A stretch of DNA of 64,000 nt from Nonomuraea jiangxiensis (GTDB lineage Bacteria > Actinomycetota > Actinomycetes > Streptosporangiales > Streptosporangiaceae): positions 124,001-188,000 of the forward strand of contig NZ_FNDJ01000014.1 in assembly GCF_900099965.1 (NCBI RefSeq). The letters are read 5' to 3'. The position numbers were made by a program, and so were the translations under genes. Shown here one piece after another: positions 42,330-50,263 of this stretch. How positions within the stretch are numbered: position 1 is the stretch's first letter; every line of letters begins with the position of its first letter. The notes below the pieces were generated by a model that had not been told where the DNA came from, made no database searches, and saw nothing but the letters and a program-made list of their open reading frames with translations.

Positions 42330-42831
42330 GCTCGTCGGCATAGCTCACCGAGACGCGGCGCATGACGCCGGTGCCGTCGATCGAGTACTGGCCGAGCCGC
42401 CACAGCGGCGGCGAGTAGGCGTGGATCGAGACGCTTTTGTCCACAGCGCCGCCGAGCCGGTGGATGTGGTCGGGCCCGAACGAGAACGACTGCCCCTCCG
42501 ACACGACCGTCTCCAGGTGCTCGCCGCCGATGCGCGGGTTGCACTCCTGCAGCGCGCCCCGCACCACGTGCACGGCTCCGGAGGAGATGTCGTGGTCGTG
42601 CCAGCCCGTGTCGTCGTCGGGGCGCCAGCACAGGACCCAGACGTCCACGTACGCGTCGCGGTAGAGCGAGGCGTAGTGCCGGCCGCCGTCGTCCGGGAAG
42701 TCCACCAGGTCCACCCACTCTTCGGGGCTGGCGGCCAGCTTGTTCACCAGGTCGCGCAGTTCGCGCCGATCGAGAGTGCGCTCCGGTAGCCGGGCACAGG
42801 TGCCCCCGCCCTGGATCTGGTTCGTGCTCAC
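42298..42831 (-). CDS. Cysteine dioxygenase family protein
   Basis: Cupin-fold thiol dioxygenase, 177 residues, converting cysteine (or a related thiol acid) to the sulfinate with non-heme Fe2+. The three-His iron site is visible: WHDHDISSGAVHVVRG (about residues 77-92) gives two His, and GPDHIHRLGGAVDKSVSIHA gives the third. GTG 42831 has AAGGGAG nearby and overlaps the amidohydrolase stop by four bases (GTGA), so the two are co-translated. The enzyme may act on a thiol produced or processed by that hydrolase. Confidence 0.88.
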   Translation of the reverse strand: MSTNQIQGGGTCARLPERTLDRRELRDLVNKLAASPEEWVDLVDFPDDGGRHYASLYRDAYVDVWVLCWRPDDDTGWHDHDISSGAVHVVRGALQECNPRIGGEHLETVVSEGQSFSFGPDHIHRLGGAVDKSVSIHAYSPPLWRLGQYSIDGTGVMRRVSVSYADELRPMDEAVVA

Positions 42832-43700
42832 GTACGGAACTCCCTTCTTTTCAAAAGGCGACGGGGGTTGGTGACCCTGATGGCGTGGCCGGCGGCCGCG
42901 CCGAGTCCTGGGTCGGGGGCGGTGGCGTAGGGGGCGTCCGAGCCGTTGACGACGACGTCGATGCCCAGCTCGCGGACGACGGCGTCGATCGCCCGCGGGC
43001 CGTAGGAGGAGGTCTCCACGAAGAAGTCCGGGTCGACCAGGCCGCGTCCGCCGCCGCCGCGGGCGAGCAGGCGCTCGGAGTGCAGCGGCGCCAGCCCCGC
43101 GAGCAGGGCGAAGCAGACCCGCAGCCGCGGGTGCCTGGGCCGGACGACCGCGTGGAAGTAGTGCCAGGCGGCGTGCATCTGCTGCACGTACGGCACGAGC
43201 GCGGGCCACCACGGCGGCGTGTCCTGGAAGGCTCCAGTGATGGGCAGGGCGGGTCCCGGATGCACGAACAGCGGCAGGTCCCTGGCCGTCAGCACTTCGA
43301 GCAGGTCGTCGCCGGGCACGGCCGTGGCGGGGATCTGCAGCCCGGCGAACCCGCGGTCGAGATCACCGGCCAGGCGGTCGGGGTCGGGCGCGCTGTGGCA
43401 GGTGGCCGCCCAGGCCCCGAAGGGCGCGCCGAGGCCCAGGACACCCTCGTGGTAGGCGTCGAGCACCGGCCAGCACTCCTCCGGCGGCAGGAACTCGATG
43501 CCCAGCGGGCTCGACAGCGACACCAGCACCAGCTCCAGGCCGGTGGTGTCGCGCCGCTCGTGGTCGGCGGGATCGACCTCGTAGGGCGGCTCGCCGTCGA
43601 GGATCAGCGTCCAGCCGTCGAGGCGGGGCGGGGAGGTGCGGGCACGCAGGGCGTCGACGAACGAACGGGTCCACAGATGCTGGTGCACATCGATGCTCAC
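42828..43700 (-). CDS. Amidohydrolase-family (TIM-barrel) metal-dependent hydrolase
   Basis: Amidohydrolase_2-type protein, 290 residues. It begins with the metal motif MSIDVHQHLW, has a barrel His in DLPLFVHPGPALPITGAF (about residue 147), and ends with NGSDAPYATAPDPGLG, whose Asp is the usual last ligand. FVETSSYGPRAIDAVVRELG supports the same family as aminocarboxymuconate-semialdehyde decarboxylase and related hydrolases. The reaction could be hydrolysis or decarboxylation. It is first in a two-gene unit with cysteine dioxygenase. The divergent LacI regulator's operators lie 68 bases upstream, so LacI control is likely. Confidence 0.85.
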   Translation of the reverse strand: MSIDVHQHLWTRSFVDALRARTSPPRLDGWTLILDGEPPYEVDPADHERRDTTGLELVLVSLSSPLGIEFLPPEECWPVLDAYHEGVLGLGAPFGAWAATCHSAPDPDRLAGDLDRGFAGLQIPATAVPGDDLLEVLTARDLPLFVHPGPALPITGAFQDTPPWWPALVPYVQQMHAAWHYFHAVVRPRHPRLRVCFALLAGLAPLHSERLLARGGGGRGLVDPDFFVETSSYGPRAIDAVVRELGIDVVVNGSDAPYATAPDPGLGAAAGHAIRVTNPRRLLKRREFRT

Positions 43701-43767
43701 GGGCTCCTCCTCCCTCTATTTCCTACTCATATTACATGTAAATCGCCTACGCTGCGATACCGCGAGG

Positions 43768-43806
43768 GTGAAACGCTTCAGTGATACGCTTCAGTGAACC
43801 GCTTCA
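43768..43806. promoter_or_regulatory. Three contiguous 13-bp LacI-type operators
   Basis: GTGAAACGCTTCA (43768-43780), GTGATACGCTTCA (43781-43793) and GTGAACCGCTTCA (43794-43806) abut without spacers. Their core TGAA-nCG-cTTCA is the near-palindromic LacI/PurR-class half-site arrangement. They lie between the amidohydrolase and LacI genes, so the LacI protein probably represses both directions. Confidence 0.8.
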
Positions 43807-43878
43807 CCTCTCGGGTTGTCAACGCCTTGTCCGGTGCCGGACCGGTCTTCTGTCAGTGCCACGCAATAGGCTGGCGTA

Positions 43879-44868
43879 ATGCCTCGCAAGAGAGCCACGA
43901 TCCGGGAGGTGGCGCAGGCGACGGGCCTGTCACCCGCGGCCGTCTCCTACGCGCTGCGCGGTCTCCAGGTGTCGGAGGAGACGAAGGAGCGCGTGCGCGC
44001 CGCGGCGGCCGAGCTCGGCTACGAAGCCGACCCCATCGCCAGGGCGCTGGCCAGCGGCCGCACCGGCATGATCGGCCTGCTCTGCGGCTCGCTGGAGGAC
44101 CTGTGGCAGCAGTCGCTGGCGGTCGGCATCAGCAGGGGCCTGCGGGAGAAGGATCGCTACGCGCTCATCCTCGACGCGGTCGGTGACCCGGCCAGGGAGC
44201 GGGTCCTGGCCCAGCAGCTCCGCGACCAGCGGGTTGACGGGCTGATCGTGCAGCCGCTCGACCCGGCGGCGGCGTTCTGGCCGGAGCTGTGCGAGTCGGT
44301 GCCGGTGGTCGCGATCGGCGACGCGCCCGCGGGCACGGCCGGCGAGGTCGTCTTCGACAACCGGCGCGGGGTGACGCTGGCCCTGGAGCACCTGCGGGAG
44401 CTGGGCCACCGCAGGCTCGCGGTCCTCACCCCCACCCGGGCCAGCACGCCCGACCGGCCCGCCGACGTGCACGTCACCGCCGAGGCCGACCGGCTGGGCC
44501 TGGACATCGAGGTCGCCACCGCGCCGCACGGGCTGGCCGGGGCCACCTCGGCGGCGCGCGACATCCTGGCGGGGAGGCAGCCGAGCGCGGTGTTCTGCTT
44601 CGCCGACTCCATCGCCTACGGGGTCTACGCGGCGGCGCAGGAGCTGGGGCTGTCGATCCCCGGGGACGTCTCGGTCATGGGCTACGACGATCACCCGATG
44701 TCGGGGCTGCTCACGCCCGGGCTCACCACGGTCGACTGGGACATCGACGGGATCGTGCGGGCGGCGGTGCGGCTCATCTCGGCCGCGGCAGACGGCGGCA
44801 CCCGCCGCCGCCGCGTCGTCCAGGCGCCCACGCTCCGCGAACGCGGGTCCGTCGCCCGGTTGCCCTGA
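43879..44868 (+). CDS. LacI-family transcriptional regulator
   Basis: 329-residue repressor. The HTH and hinge are ATIREVAQATGLSPAAVSYA then LRGLQVSEETKERVRAAAAE and LGYEADPIARALASGRTGMI. The periplasmic-binding-like effector domain follows, with ALEHLRELGHRRLAVLTPTR and the C-terminal GYDDHPMSGLLTPGLTTVDW. Family members usually sense sugars, but the divergent cysteine dioxygenase/amidohydrolase pair makes a non-sugar effector possible. ATG 43879 is the start. The tandem operator array lies 72 bases upstream, consistent with autorepression. Confidence 0.93.
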   Translation: MPRKRATIREVAQATGLSPAAVSYALRGLQVSEETKERVRAAAAELGYEADPIARALASGRTGMIGLLCGSLEDLWQQSLAVGISRGLREKDRYALILDAVGDPARERVLAQQLRDQRVDGLIVQPLDPAAAFWPELCESVPVVAIGDAPAGTAGEVVFDNRRGVTLALEHLRELGHRRLAVLTPTRASTPDRPADVHVTAEADRLGLDIEVATAPHGLAGATSAARDILAGRQPSAVFCFADSIAYGVYAAAQELGLSIPGDVSVMGYDDHPMSGLLTPGLTTVDWDIDGIVRAAVRLISAAADGGTRRRRVVQAPTLRERGSVARLP

Positions 44869-44888
44869 CCACAACGGACAGGCGCCGG

Positions 44889-46211
44889 TCAGGGCCGTAG
44901 GGCGTGGCGGGATTCGTCCAGGTCGGCGGTGAGCGGGCGGTCCGGGGGCGGCGGGCCGTGGAGTGCGCGGGCGGCGGCGGTGCGCTCGCAGGCCAGCACG
45001 ATCTCCAGGGGCTCCAGGCAGCGCAGGGTGTGGCGGGCGGCCTGGGTGGCGAAGCTCGCGTGGTCCTCCGTGCCGCGGGAGATCACCGCCGTGCCCGTGG
45101 TCACCGGGGCCGCCAGGTGGCGCAGCTCGGCCAGGGCGTCCTGGGCGACATATTCGAGGATCAGCACGCCCGAGGCGCCGGGGTGGTGGGCGAGGAAGGG
45201 GTGGCGGCCGGTGTAGGCCGGGTCCATGAGCGTGGCCAGGCGGGCCGTGCTGAGCTGGGCCGTCTGCGCGAGCGCCGCCCGCAGCGTGTCCAGGGCCAGC
45301 GCCACGGGGGCCGCGTGGAAGTTGCCGTTGTGCCAGGCCAGGTTGCCGGAGAAGAGCGGGTTCTCGGTCGATGCGTTGAGGTCGGTCTCCACCGTCCGGC
45401 GCGCCCGGTCCAGCGCGTCCACCGCCGCGCCGTGGACCTGGGCGAAGGCCCGGTAGCCGTACGGGTCCTGGAGCCGGTTGGACAGCTCCTGGGTGAGCAG
45501 GCCGCGCAGCCGGGCGGCCACGGCGGCCTGGCCGGGATGGGGGCGGGCCTCCTGGACGGCGGTGGCCAGCGGCTCGGCCGAGGCGTCCACGGCGGTGAAC
45601 GACAGCGCGGCGACCTCCACGGCGGCCCCGAGGAGGCGGTCGAGGCGATGGCAGGCGAGCGCGGCGTCGGCGAGGGTGGCCGCGCCCGAGCTGATGAACG
45701 GCAGCGCGTCGCTCGGCGCGAGGGGGAAACGGGGATCGTCGCCGGTCGGGGGGGTCTCGTGGTGCCAGGGGAGTTCGCCGAGGAGGCACAGGGCCGTGGT
45801 GGCCAGGGCCGTGAGGTCGCCGGTGCCGAGGGCGCCGTAGGTCTGGATCGGCGGGGTGCAGCCGCTGTTGATCGCCTCGGCCAGCACCGGGAGCACGGCC
45901 GGGTTGATGCCGGAGCCGCCGGCCAGCAGCTGGTTGAGCCGGATGACGAGCATGGCCCTGGCCCGGGCGGGCTCGATCCTCGGCCCGGCGCCGCAGGCGT
46001 GGCTGCGGACCAGGTCGAGGCCGGGGTCTTCGAGCCTGATGTCCCGGTTGGCACCGACACCGGTGGTCTGGCCGTACACGGGGCCGGTCAGCCCCTGGGC
46101 GGTGGCCCACGAGGCCCGGGCCCGATCGAGGGAGGAGATCGTGACCCGGGTCCGGGAGTAGGCGACCTGGTGAACCTGCGCGCAGGTCAGGCCGGTGCCG
46201 TCGAGCTCCAC
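44889..46211 (-). CDS. Aromatic amino acid lyase-like (HAL/PAL family) protein with altered MIO triad
   Basis: Histidine/phenylalanine ammonia-lyase fold, 440 residues (family 500 or more). Conserved active-site blocks are YGQTTGVGANRD (catalytic Tyr, in place of YGVNTGFG), NGNFHAAPVAL and RGTEDHASFATQAARHTLRC. The Ala-Ser-Gly triad that cyclises to the MIO cofactor, normally in GSVGASGDL, is replaced: here it reads YGALGTGDLTALA, so the central Ser is lost or is Thr. Ammonia-lyase activity is therefore uncertain. GTG 46211 (VELDGTGLTCAQVHQVAYSR) is chosen because the longer frame runs into the upstream gene. It follows the holin-like gene by five bases. Confidence 0.82.
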   Translation of the reverse strand: MELDGTGLTCAQVHQVAYSRTRVTISSLDRARASWATAQGLTGPVYGQTTGVGANRDIRLEDPGLDLVRSHACGAGPRIEPARARAMLVIRLNQLLAGGSGINPAVLPVLAEAINSGCTPPIQTYGALGTGDLTALATTALCLLGELPWHHETPPTGDDPRFPLAPSDALPFISSGAATLADAALACHRLDRLLGAAVEVAALSFTAVDASAEPLATAVQEARPHPGQAAVAARLRGLLTQELSNRLQDPYGYRAFAQVHGAAVDALDRARRTVETDLNASTENPLFSGNLAWHNGNFHAAPVALALDTLRAALAQTAQLSTARLATLMDPAYTGRHPFLAHHPGASGVLILEYVAQDALAELRHLAAPVTTGTAVISRGTEDHASFATQAARHTLRCLEPLEIVLACERTAAARALHGPPPPDRPLTADLDESRHALRP

Positions 46212-46216
46212 GGAGG

Positions 46217-46597
46217 TCAGTCTTTGTCGGGGATGAACAGGCCCAGCAGCCAGCTCACCAAGCTGACGATGATCGCGCCCCAGAAGGCCGCCGGGTAGAA
46301 GTTGTCGACGTGGAAGGGGATGTCCAGCTGGCCGGAGATCCAGCTGGTCAGCAGCAGCATGGCCGCGTTGATCACGAGGAGGAACAGGCCGAGCGTCAGC
46401 ACGATGATCGCACAGCCGAGTTTCTTGACGATGGGCTTCACGATCGCGTTGACGAGGCCGAAGATCAGCGCGACGACGAGCAGGACGCCCCAGTATCTGG
46501 CGGAGTTCGTGGCGGCGTTGACCTCGATGCCGTCGACCAACTGGATGGCGACCCACAAGGCCACGGCCGCCGCGATGGTACTGATGATGAATCTCAC
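46217..46597 (-). CDS. PF04020-type four-helix membrane protein (YvlD-like)
   Basis: Small integral membrane protein, 126 residues, with four hydrophobic segments: FIISTIAAAVALWVAIQLVD, WGVLLVVALIFGLVNAIVKP, LGCAIIVLTLGLFLLVINAA, and FWGAIIVSLVSWLLGLFIPD. NAIVKPIVKKLG between helices 2 and 3 is the family signature. Databases call the family mycobacterial 4TMS holin, but it is chromosomal and widespread, and no phage genes are nearby. GTG 46597 has GGAGGA about nine bases upstream, preferred to the frame start at 46648. The function is unknown. Confidence 0.88.
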   Translation of the reverse strand: MRFIISTIAAAVALWVAIQLVDGIEVNAATNSARYWGVLLVVALIFGLVNAIVKPIVKKLGCAIIVLTLGLFLLVINAAMLLLTSWISGQLDIPFHVDNFYPAAFWGAIIVSLVSWLLGLFIPDKD

Positions 46598-46730
46598 GCT
46601 GCTTGATCCTCCCACTTGAGGTCGGCGCCGCGATAGGGGCGCGGTCACAACGATGCCGTTCGGTCACCGTCCGTCGTCATCGGTTATCGTCGCCCAACGC
46701 GGGGAAGGGGCGTGCAGGGGAAGGAGCGCG

Positions 46731-47006
46731 ATGGACGTGAACGGGCTCGAGTCGCTGCCGGCCGACGAGTTGCACGATCGGGCGGTGCGCTATGCCGTAC
46801 GCCACGGGGATCTGGGGTTCCTGTGGGATCTGCTGAAGGTCATCCCGGCCGCCGAGGCCGCCAGCGGTCATGAAACGGAGACCGCCAACGACCTCAGCCG
46901 GGTCTCGGCGCTGCTCAGCGATGCCATCGCCGCGGGCGAGGGCGAGCTGGGCGAGGCACTGCGCCCGATCTACATCGAATATCTCCGTAAGCATCCCGAT
47001 GCCTAG
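46731..47006 (+). CDS. Small hypothetical protein, 91 residues
   Basis: I do not recognise a named family. The protein MDVNGLESLPADELHDRAVR is predicted helical throughout, acidic, with GFLWDLLKVIPAAEAASGHE in the middle and ALRPIYIEYLRKHPDA at the end. There is no signal or membrane segment. AAGGAG lies six bases before ATG 46731, a strong start. Similar small helical proteins are frequent in actinomycete genomes. It is divergent from the membrane-protein gene and convergent with apbE. Confidence 0.75.
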   Translation: MDVNGLESLPADELHDRAVRYAVRHGDLGFLWDLLKVIPAAEAASGHETETANDLSRVSALLSDAIAAGEGELGEALRPIYIEYLRKHPDA

Positions 47007-47014
47007 CGCCGGGG

Positions 47015-47824
47015 TCAGCCCGCCAGGCGGGCCCCCGCGCCGGTGTAGGCGGTGAAGCCTCGCGTGCTCGTCTCCTGTCCGTCACGGCTGATGATCATGG
47101 TCTGATAGTCCCCCGACTCCGCGAGGCCGGCGGCGAAGCGCCTGGCCAGGGCGGGGCCCATGGCATAGATCGCGGTCGCGTAGGCGTCGGCCACGCCGAG
47201 GTCGGGGCCGATCACGGTGACCGAGGCGAGCCGCTCCTCCACCCGGCCCGTACGCGGGTTGACCACGGTCGAGCCGCCCGCGGTGGCGACGCCCAGGTCG
47301 TTGGCGAAGACGACCTTGCGTACGGCGTCCGTGTGCGGGTCGCGGATCCCGATACGCCAGCGCCTGCCGGGGGCAGCCGAGCCGCGCACCCTGAGGTCGC
47401 CGCCCGCGTCGAGGCGGTGGTCTCCGGCACCGGCGTTGCACAGCGCGCGGGACAGGCGTTCGAGCGCCCAGCCCTTGATGTAGCCGGACGGGTCGATCAC
47501 GCCGTTGATGCGGGTCTCGAACCAGCCGTCGGTGGCCTGGCGGAGCTCGTCGCAGCGGTGCAGCACCTCGATGAGCTCGGGGATCTGCCTGATCGTCTGG
47601 CCCCGGTTGAGCCGGCCGATCTGGCTGTCCTCCTTGACGGGACTGAAGGTGTCGTCCACCCACCTCAGCCAGGCGAACGCGTCATCAAGCAGGGGGGTCA
47701 GCTCGCGTGCCGGTAGAGCGGTGCGGATGTCCACGCTGACCGGCATGCCCATGACCATCTCGACGCGAGAGGTCCCCGGGAAGGTCATCGCGAGCCCGGG
47801 CTCGACGATTTCGGAAGTCTTCAC
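47015..47824 (-). CDS. apbE: FAD:protein FMN transferase (ApbE)
   Basis: Enzyme that attaches FMN covalently to Thr/Ser of acceptor proteins using FAD and Mg2+, 269 residues. Blocks include MGMPVSVDIRTALPAR at the N-terminus, DSQIGRLNRGQTI, DPSGYIKGWALERLSR (about residue 105) and HRLDAGGDLRVRGSAAPGRR. The nucleotide site FANDLGVATAGGSTVVNPRT and metal-side DLGVADAYATAIYAMGP follow. No lipobox is seen, unlike Gram-negative ApbE, suggesting a cytoplasmic form. GTG 47824 follows GGAGG closely. Fifty bases upstream lies a membrane protein with a reductase-like tail, possibly a functional partner. Confidence 0.92.
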   Translation of the reverse strand: MKTSEIVEPGLAMTFPGTSRVEMVMGMPVSVDIRTALPARELTPLLDDAFAWLRWVDDTFSPVKEDSQIGRLNRGQTIRQIPELIEVLHRCDELRQATDGWFETRINGVIDPSGYIKGWALERLSRALCNAGAGDHRLDAGGDLRVRGSAAPGRRWRIGIRDPHTDAVRKVVFANDLGVATAGGSTVVNPRTGRVEERLASVTVIGPDLGVADAYATAIYAMGPALARRFAAGLAESGDYQTMIISRDGQETSTRGFTAYTGAGARLAG

Positions 47825-47874
47825 CTTGCCTCCTTGTCCGGGAACCACAGTGACAGACGGGGCGTAATGCTGGC

Positions 47875-48570
47875 CTAAACCTTTTGTTCTGATTTGAAAT
47901 GAATCTGTGACCTGGGGATCGCGAGGCGTGACAGGGCGCCGCCGACGTACCGCTTGAACGGGCGCGGCCCGGCCACCACCACCTCGCGTTCGGCGATGTC
48001 GGGGACCTCGCGGCTCAGGCCGGACGCGCTCAGCCGCTCCTTGGCCCGCGGGTCGTGCTCCGCGCCCACGACGAGGATGAGGCCGTAGCGGCTCTCCAGC
48101 TCACGCAGCTCGTCGGTCACGCGGTCGGTCCGGTAGACGACGGTGTCACCGGCACCGGCCAGGCGGGCGCGCAACGTGCTCGGGTCGAGGCCGGTGGCGA
48201 TGAGCAGCGACGGCCTGGTCTCGTGGCGTATGCGGTGGCTCCAGACCGCCATCACGGCCGCCATCGCGTAGAGGACCAGCGGACCCGTGCGGCTGAGGTC
48301 GGTCACGTAGGCCGTGGAGCTGAACTGGTAGGCCACCAGCAGCGCGCCCGCGAGATAGCTGCCCAGCCGCAGCCGTTGCCTGGCCTCCTCGGTGCGCAGG
48401 TAGTCGGCGGCCTTGACGCAGAGCAGGCCGACCGCCACGAGCAGCGCCGCGGCGGCGTAGGCAGCCGGGCGCCACGGATGGCCGAAGCCCGGCTGGACCG
48501 CGCCGAACTCGGCCACCGCGACACCGCACCAGAAGAGGACGGGACCCTGGTTCGCATTCGCCTGAGCCAT
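47875..48570 (-). CDS. Membrane protein with FNR-like C-terminal half
   Basis: 231-residue protein. The first 120 residues contain four or so hydrophobic helices (PVLFWCGVAVAEFGAVQPGF; AAYAAAALLVAVGLLCVKAA; GSYLAGALLVAYQFSSTAYV; GPLVLYAMAAVMAVW). The last 110 residues (SRYGLILVVGAEHDP, then EREVVVAGPRPFKRYVGGAL and IPRSQIHFKSE) resemble the NAD-binding end of ferredoxin/ferric reductases, where CGP-M and IH-E-F motifs occur. A complete FAD domain is missing. With apbE downstream, I infer membrane electron transfer to a flavinylated acceptor not seen here. ATG 48570 is used; a GTG three codons upstream is possible. Confidence 0.65.
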   Translation of the reverse strand: MAQANANQGPVLFWCGVAVAEFGAVQPGFGHPWRPAAYAAAALLVAVGLLCVKAADYLRTEEARQRLRLGSYLAGALLVAYQFSSTAYVTDLSRTGPLVLYAMAAVMAVWSHRIRHETRPSLLIATGLDPSTLRARLAGAGDTVVYRTDRVTDELRELESRYGLILVVGAEHDPRAKERLSASGLSREVPDIAEREVVVAGPRPFKRYVGGALSRLAIPRSQIHFKSEQKV

Positions 48571-48622
48571 GCCACTCACGATGCTGAACGAACATGAAAG
48601 CATTCTGAGTAAGGTCTGAAAC

Positions 48623-49015
48623 ATGGCTAACGTGCGTGTTGAGCGGACAGAAGAGGGCGGATTCCGGGCCACGAACGCCCGGGGCGCCGAGGTGCGGATC
48701 GGCAGCGGCGACGAGGAAGGGGTGTTCACCCCGGTGGAGCTGCTGCTGGCCGCGGTCGGCGGGTGCAACATCGTGACCGTCGAGCCGCTGACCGCCCAGC
48801 GGGGCCACCGGCTGGTCCGGCTGGCGATGACCGTGGGGGCGGAGAAGGCGGAGTCCAACAAGCTCGGCCCCGTGACCGTGACCTACGACGTGGAGTTGCC
48901 GTCGGAGGAAGCCGACGCGGTGTACAGGGCCGTGGCGGAGCGGGTGCACGCCAAGTACTGCACGGTGAGCAGATCGTTGCAGGACGGCACAGAGGTTCGG
49001 TTGGAGCTTCCGTAG
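48623..49015 (+). CDS. OsmC/Ohr-superfamily protein
   Basis: 130-residue OsmC-fold protein. It has GGFRATNARGAEVRIGSGDE, TPVELLLAAVGGCNIVTVEP (the first redox Cys near residue 50) and AERVHAKYCTVSRSLQDGTE (the second Cys near residue 112). OsmC and Ohr members reduce organic hydroperoxides using two such cysteines. This short version is close to YhfA-like members, so the substrate is uncertain. ATG 48623 diverges from the membrane reductase-like gene across 52 bases, so shared stress regulation is possible. Confidence 0.88.
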   Translation: MANVRVERTEEGGFRATNARGAEVRIGSGDEEGVFTPVELLLAAVGGCNIVTVEPLTAQRGHRLVRLAMTVGAEKAESNKLGPVTVTYDVELPSEEADAVYRAVAERVHAKYCTVSRSLQDGTEVRLELP

Positions 49016-49055
49016 GTGGATTAAACAGATATTCGACCCCGTTATGACGCGACCG

Positions 49056-49084
49056 TTGCATTCGTCTCGGTAACGTTGTAGCAG
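49056..49084 (+). promoter_or_regulatory. Promoter upstream of structured RNA candidate
   Basis: TTGCAT (49056-49061), 17-bp spacer, TAGCAG (49079-49084). A transcript would begin near 49091 and run through the structured region and two hairpins towards the nucleoside hydrolase gene. Confidence 0.45.
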
Positions 49085-49090
49085 GTCAGG

Positions 49091-49248
49091 AGCACTGCGA
49101 CTGGCCTCATAGACCTTCACCGAAGCGGACGCGGAGGGGGACCGCGGTTCGCCAGTGCGGGACCGCCGGCGTTTTTTGGGGGAAAAGCGCCGGCCTGGAC
49201 CGCCGCCGATCGGGCCGGGCAGCTTTGGGGGAACTGCCCGGCCCGATC
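49091..49248 (+). ncRNA. Structured leader or small RNA candidate with two similar hairpins
   Basis: A 158-base stretch without a gene folds well by eye. An outer helix ACTGGC...GCCAGT (49099-49156 region) can enclose a CGAAGCGG/CCGCGGTTCG arm. It is followed by hairpin 1 (GCCGGCG 49165-49171 with CGCCGGC 49188-49194, extended by U/A pairs) and by hairpin 2 with a perfect 15-bp stem (49208-49222 and 49234-49248). Both loops carry TTTGGGGGAA-like sequence. The second hairpin could terminate transcription before nucleoside hydrolase. It may be a riboswitch, attenuator or free sRNA; I cannot assign a class. Confidence 0.45.
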
Positions 49249-49295
49249 TATGCCCCCCGATTTACCTGTTGAGGTCGTGCGTATTCTCCGGTTAC

Positions 49296-50222
49296 GTGAC
49301 CAAGGTTCTCATCGACTGCGATCCCGGTATCGACGACGCGCTCGCCCTTGCCCTCGTCGCCGGGTCCCCGTCCCTGGAGCTGGTGGGTCTCACCACGGTG
49401 AGCGGGAACGTCGACCTGGAGCTGACCACCGCCAACGCGCTCGCCCTGCGGGAGTTCCTTGAGCTGGGGGAGGTGCCGGTGACGCCCGGCAGCGCCGGGG
49501 CCCTGCTGCGCGGGACCGCCAGGACCGGGCACGTGCACGGGGCGAGCGGGCTGGGTGACGCGGTCCTGCCCGCCCCGGAGCGGGGGCCGTCGCCGGGGTA
49601 CGCGGTGGACTTCATCGTGGAGGCGCTGCGGGCCGCCCCCGGCGAGATCACGCTGGTGGCCGTCGGGCCGCTGACGAACCTCGCCCTGGCCGTACGCAAG
49701 GAGCCGCGCGTCGTGGAGTGGGCCCGCGAGCTGGTCATCATGGGCGGCACCTACACGCGCGGGAACCGCGATCCGGCGGCCGAGTTCAACATGCTGGCCG
49801 ACCCCGAGGCGGCGGCGATCGTCTTCGACGCCGGCTGGACGGTGCGCATGCTCGGTCTCGACGTGACGCTGACCGCCGTGGTGACGTCGGACGTGCTGGA
49901 TCGCATGCGCCCGCTGGGCCGGCTGGCCGACCGGCTGCTGGTGCCGGCCGTGCGGTCCTACGGGGAGGTGACGGCCGCGGGCGGGCCGGCCGTCCATGAC
50001 GCGTGCGCGGTCGCGTACGTGCTCGATCCGTCGTTGTTCACCTGCGTCCCGGCCGTGGTCAAGGTGGAGACGGCCGGGCTCTACACCCGCGGGATGACGG
50101 TGACGGACTTCGACCTGCGGGATCGGCGGGCGAACGCGCTCGTGGCCACCGCGCTGGACGTGCGGGGGTTCTGGAGGCTGGTGCTGGGGGCGTACGAGGG
50201 GCTGGCGGCCAGGCTCGGATGA
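49296..50222 (+). CDS. Nucleoside hydrolase (IUNH family)
   Basis: Hydrolyses ribonucleosides to base and ribose in salvage, 308 residues. The Ca2+-binding fingerprint VTKVLIDCDPGIDDALALAL is at the N-terminus. VGPLTNLALAVRKEP (about 122-136), IMGGTYTRGNRDPAAEFNML (about 150-169) and the C-terminal PAVHDACAVAYVLDPSLF with the last Asp/His ligands complete the active site. GTG 49296 is preferred because the upstream frame runs through the structured RNA. Purine or pyrimidine preference cannot be judged. A strong hairpin upstream may attenuate its expression. Confidence 0.93.
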   Translation: MTKVLIDCDPGIDDALALALVAGSPSLELVGLTTVSGNVDLELTTANALALREFLELGEVPVTPGSAGALLRGTARTGHVHGASGLGDAVLPAPERGPSPGYAVDFIVEALRAAPGEITLVAVGPLTNLALAVRKEPRVVEWARELVIMGGTYTRGNRDPAAEFNMLADPEAAAIVFDAGWTVRMLGLDVTLTAVVTSDVLDRMRPLGRLADRLLVPAVRSYGEVTAAGGPAVHDACAVAYVLDPSLFTCVPAVVKVETAGLYTRGMTVTDFDLRDRRANALVATALDVRGFWRLVLGAYEGLAARLG

Positions 50223-50263
50223 TGTGCGGGCAGGGCGCGGCGGCTGATACAGTTACATCCGTT

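Noticed and set aside
46217..46597. Holin label for the four-helix membrane protein
   Set aside because: The PF04020 family is chromosomal; there is no endolysin, capsid or integrase in the window, so it is not prophage evidence.
49091..49248. ydaO/c-di-AMP riboswitch
   Set aside because: Some GC-rich helices look similar, but I could not match the conserved ydaO core segments; left as unassigned structured RNA.
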